A DNA stretch of 64,000 nucleotides from Asticcacaulis sp. MM231 (GTDB lineage: Bacteria > Pseudomonadota > Alphaproteobacteria > Caulobacterales > Caulobacteraceae), in contig NZ_OZ075109.1 of the NCBI RefSeq assembly GCF_964186625.1, positions 372,001-436,000 of the forward strand, read 5' to 3'. Below the pieces are notes generated by a model. The model had not been told where the DNA came from. It did no database searches and saw nothing but the letters and a program-made list of their open reading frames with translations. Shown one piece after another: positions 62,051-64,000 of the stretch; the stretch's first letter is position 1; each line of letters starts with the position of its first letter. The position numbers and the translations under genes are program-made.

Positions 62051-62947
62051 ATGACCATTCTACGGGTGCATCACCTGACCCGATACGCATATCGCCGGCC
62101 GGTGGGGTTTGGACAGCATCGTCTGATGTTTCGTCCGCGCGACAGCTATGACCAGCGCCTGATAAGCTCGGAGTTGAAGATATCGCCGGAACCGAGCGAC
62201 ATCTTCTGGATTCATGATGCTTTCGGTAATTGCGTCGCCTGCGCCGACTTCGACAGCCTCGCCGATGCCCTGTGCTTTGAAACGACGATCGTACTCGATC
62301 ATACGCCGCAGCATAGCCCCCACTTCCGCGCTGACGAAGATGCTCGAACCTGGCCCTTCCACTATGACAACGAAACCTCGCCTGATCTGCGCCCCTCCAT
62401 GCATCGGCAATATCCTGACGATGTGACCGAAACCTGGGCGCGGCGCTTCATCAACCGGGTAGGGTCAACCGCTACAGCGACGATCCTTGAAAACATGACC
62501 CACGCGATCAAGAATGACTTCAGATACAACCGGCGCACAAATCCGGGCACGCAGACACCGGAGATGACGCTCTATAGCCTGAGCGGCACCTGCCGGGACT
62601 TCGCCTTGCTGATGATGGAGGCTGTACGTTCACTTGGCTTCGCGGCGCGCTTCGTGACGGGCTATATCTATGCGCCAGCGCGAGATACCGGTGAAAATCT
62701 GGGCGGCGGTGCTACCCATGCCTGGGTGCAGGTGTTTGTGCCGGGCGCAGGCTGGGTTGAATTCGATCCCACCAACGGCATCATCGGTAATCGTGATCTC
62801 ATCCGCGTCGGGGTGACGCGCGATCCGCGACAGGCCATTCCTTTATGGGGCACGCACACAGGTTCACGCATCAATTCTTTAGGCATGACCGTGCAGGTTA
62901 ATGTGACATCGGTCGGCGTAAAGGACGCGCCGGCCATCATCACATAG
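62051..62947 (+). CDS. transglutaminase-like cysteine protease-fold protein
   Basis: A 298-residue protein starting MTILRVHHLTRYAYRRPVGFGQHRLMFRPR, the typical opening of bacterial transglutaminase-like proteins with an N-terminal beta domain (the in-frame ATG at 62036 is less likely). SLSGTCRDFALLMMEAVRSLG carries the catalytic Cys, GGGATHAWVQVFVPG the His, and WVEFDPTNG the Asp, so the triad is complete. No signal peptide. The following gene is a divergent relative 9 bases away, and an N-formylglutamate-amidohydrolase-like gene comes next. Reaction unknown: a peptidase or amide transferase is expected. Confidence 0.88.
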   Translation: MTILRVHHLTRYAYRRPVGFGQHRLMFRPRDSYDQRLISSELKISPEPSDIFWIHDAFGNCVACADFDSLADALCFETTIVLDHTPQHSPHFRADEDARTWPFHYDNETSPDLRPSMHRQYPDDVTETWARRFINRVGSTATATILENMTHAIKNDFRYNRRTNPGTQTPEMTLYSLSGTCRDFALLMMEAVRSLGFAARFVTGYIYAPARDTGENLGGGATHAWVQVFVPGAGWVEFDPTNGIIGNRDLIRVGVTRDPRQAIPLWGTHTGSRINSLGMTVQVNVTSVGVKDAPAIIT

Positions 62948-62956
62948 GGATATTCC

Positions 62957-63778
62957 ATGCAGATTAAGGCCGGCTACGCTCTCACCTATGACTGTCCGCA
63001 GCCGACCGCCGTGCTGCTCTGCCTGAATATTCATACCTCACGGCGCGTAGATCTTTTGTCCGCGCAAGAGCTGAAGTTTTCAAACAATCTCAAGTCATGG
63101 GACTATGTCGATAGCTTCGGCAATGTGTGTACGCGGATCACCGCGCCGGCGGGCCGCACCACCATTTCGACGGTGTTCGAGATTTACGATACCGGCCTGC
63201 CCGATTTTGTACCGTTCGAGGCCCCTCAGCATGACATCCGTGACCTGCCCGATGAAGTACTCGTCTTCCTGCTGGGCTCCAGATACTGCGAAACCGATAA
63301 ACTGACCGATCTGGCCTGGAACCTGTTCGGTCAGGTGGCGCCCGGATGGCCGCGCGTCCAGGCCGTTCTCGATTTTGTTCATAATCATCTAAGCTTTGAT
63401 TATCAGCTCGCCGACCGCGCACGCAGCGCCTTTGACGGCTATATGCAACAGGTCGGTGTCTGCCGCGATTTCGCCCATCTGGCCCTGACGCTTTGCCGCT
63501 GCATGAATATTCCGGCGCGCTACTGCACCGGTTATCTTGGTGATATCAAGGTCGATCCGGTGCCGGGCCCAATGGATTTTTCCGGCTGGTTCGAAGTCTA
63601 TCTCGGCGGTCACTGGTACACGGCTGATGCACGCCACAACAAGCCACGCGTCGGTCGCATACTGATGGCAATTGGGCGTGATGCCACCGATGTCGCCATC
63701 TCGACGCAGTTTGGTCCGGCGATCCTCAGTTCGTTCAAGGTGATCACCGAGGAGGTTAAGCCATCATTGCCAACGTAA
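62957..63778 (+). CDS. second transglutaminase-like protein lacking the catalytic His
   Basis: A 273-residue relative of the preceding gene product. VLDFVHNHLSFDYQLAD and QQVGVCRDFAHLALTLCRCMNIPARYCTGYLGD show the transglutaminase core with its Cys. HWYTADARHNKPRVGRIL supplies the Asp region. Where H-A-W is expected the sequence reads MDFSGWFEVYL, so Ser-Gly replaces His-Ala. Either another residue serves or the protein is non-catalytic. It probably works with its neighbour as a pair. GGAGG near its 3' end serves the next gene. Confidence 0.85.
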   Translation: MQIKAGYALTYDCPQPTAVLLCLNIHTSRRVDLLSAQELKFSNNLKSWDYVDSFGNVCTRITAPAGRTTISTVFEIYDTGLPDFVPFEAPQHDIRDLPDEVLVFLLGSRYCETDKLTDLAWNLFGQVAPGWPRVQAVLDFVHNHLSFDYQLADRARSAFDGYMQQVGVCRDFAHLALTLCRCMNIPARYCTGYLGDIKVDPVPGPMDFSGWFEVYLGGHWYTADARHNKPRVGRILMAIGRDATDVAISTQFGPAILSSFKVITEEVKPSLPT

Positions 63779-64000
63779 TCTCGTGGCCGCCAGCGGTTGA
63801 AACGCTCAATGAGACCGGCACATCCGATATTGTGCTGGTGTGCGAACACGCCTCGAACCATATCCCCGAAGCCTACGCCAATCTCGGCCTGAGGGCCTCG
63901 GATGTGGCGCGGCATATTGGCTGGGATATCGGTGCGGCCAATGTCACGCGACGCTTGTCGGCGCTTCTTGATGCGCCGGCCTATCTGGCCACCTGTTCGC
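63763..64000 (+). CDS. N-formylglutamate amidohydrolase-like protein (3' end outside window)
   Basis: The frame encodes VISWPPAVETLNETGTSDIVLVCEHASNHIPEAYANLGL, then ARHIGWDIGAANVTRRLSALLDA. The CEHASNHIP and HIGWDIGA motifs are those of the N-formylglutamate amidohydrolase (HutG-like) family, a zinc deformylase fold. The frame opens after a TAA at 63757-63759, and no ATG, GTG or TTG occurs before CEHASN except a late GTG at 63832. The best ribosome binding site, GGAGG at 63751-63755, points to ATC at 63763 or ATT at 63766. A rare start codon or a sequence error is implied. It overlaps the end of the second transglutaminase-like gene. Confidence 0.75.
   Translation, partial: MIANVISWPPAVETLNETGTSDIVLVCEHASNHIPEAYANLGLRASDVARHIGWDIGAANVTRRLSALLDAPAYLATCS

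Overview
The window looks like chromosome of a plant-polysaccharide-using alphaproteobacterium, most likely Caulobacteraceae and close to Asticcacaulis. That placement is inferred from five very large TonB-dependent receptors (TBDRs), a tryptophan-halogenase-like flavoprotein inside a glucan locus, an aquaporin-type arsenic operon and a FecI/FecR-type receptor system. No rRNA or marker gene confirms it.

Layout. 1-2805: the end of an AmpR/GcvA-like LysR regulator, a truncated glutathione S-transferase, an orphan nucleotidyltransferase-fold gene with two 26-bp palindromic operators, and a 3' tRNA-Met fragment that probably marks the end of an integrated island. 2806-16402 (minus strand): a tightly packed run of TBDR, amidohydrolase, MFS transporter, M14 peptidase, nitrilase-type amidase, creatininase-type amidohydrolase, RraA-type protein, carboxymuconolactone-decarboxylase-like protein and TetR regulator. 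It is preceded by a cystathionine-beta-lyase-like gene and an Lrp/AsnC regulator. I read it as an uptake-and-hydrolysis operon for an unknown peptide- or amide-containing compound. 16749-21435: an autotransporter gene cut by an IS5-type element whose CTAA target duplication is visible. 22361-28869: a frameshifted TBDR, an arsR-aqpS-arsC operon and a secreted hydrolase. 29077-30243: nhaA.

30347-39708 is a beta-glucan locus under a LacI regulator (TBDR, GH3, halogenase-like protein, GH30). 39903-46164 holds an ECF sigma factor, FecR, a transducer TBDR and a purple-acid-phosphatase-like enzyme. 46314-57590 is a pectin regulon: kduD, kduI, a LacI regulator, PL1 and PL10 lyases, a carboxylesterase, a rhamnogalacturonan-acetylesterase-like enzyme and a TBDR. 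Four TGACACCGGTGTCA-like operators tie it together. Pectin would be imported as oligomers by the TBDR, cut by the lyases, deacylated by the esterases and taken to 2-keto-3-deoxygluconate by KduI and KduD.

57918-61386 is a small low-oxygen and light-related group: a degenerate hemerythrin-like protein, a BLUF photoreceptor, a cytochrome c, a nitroreductase and a Crp/Fnr regulator, with three FNR-type boxes. 61647-64000 has a small membrane protein, two transglutaminase-like proteins and the start of an N-formylglutamate-amidohydrolase-like gene.

Two window-wide patterns stand out. Five otherwise complete genes are each broken by a single-base indel, which points to assembly errors at least as much as to decay. 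All five TBDR genes are followed directly by a strong stem-loop.
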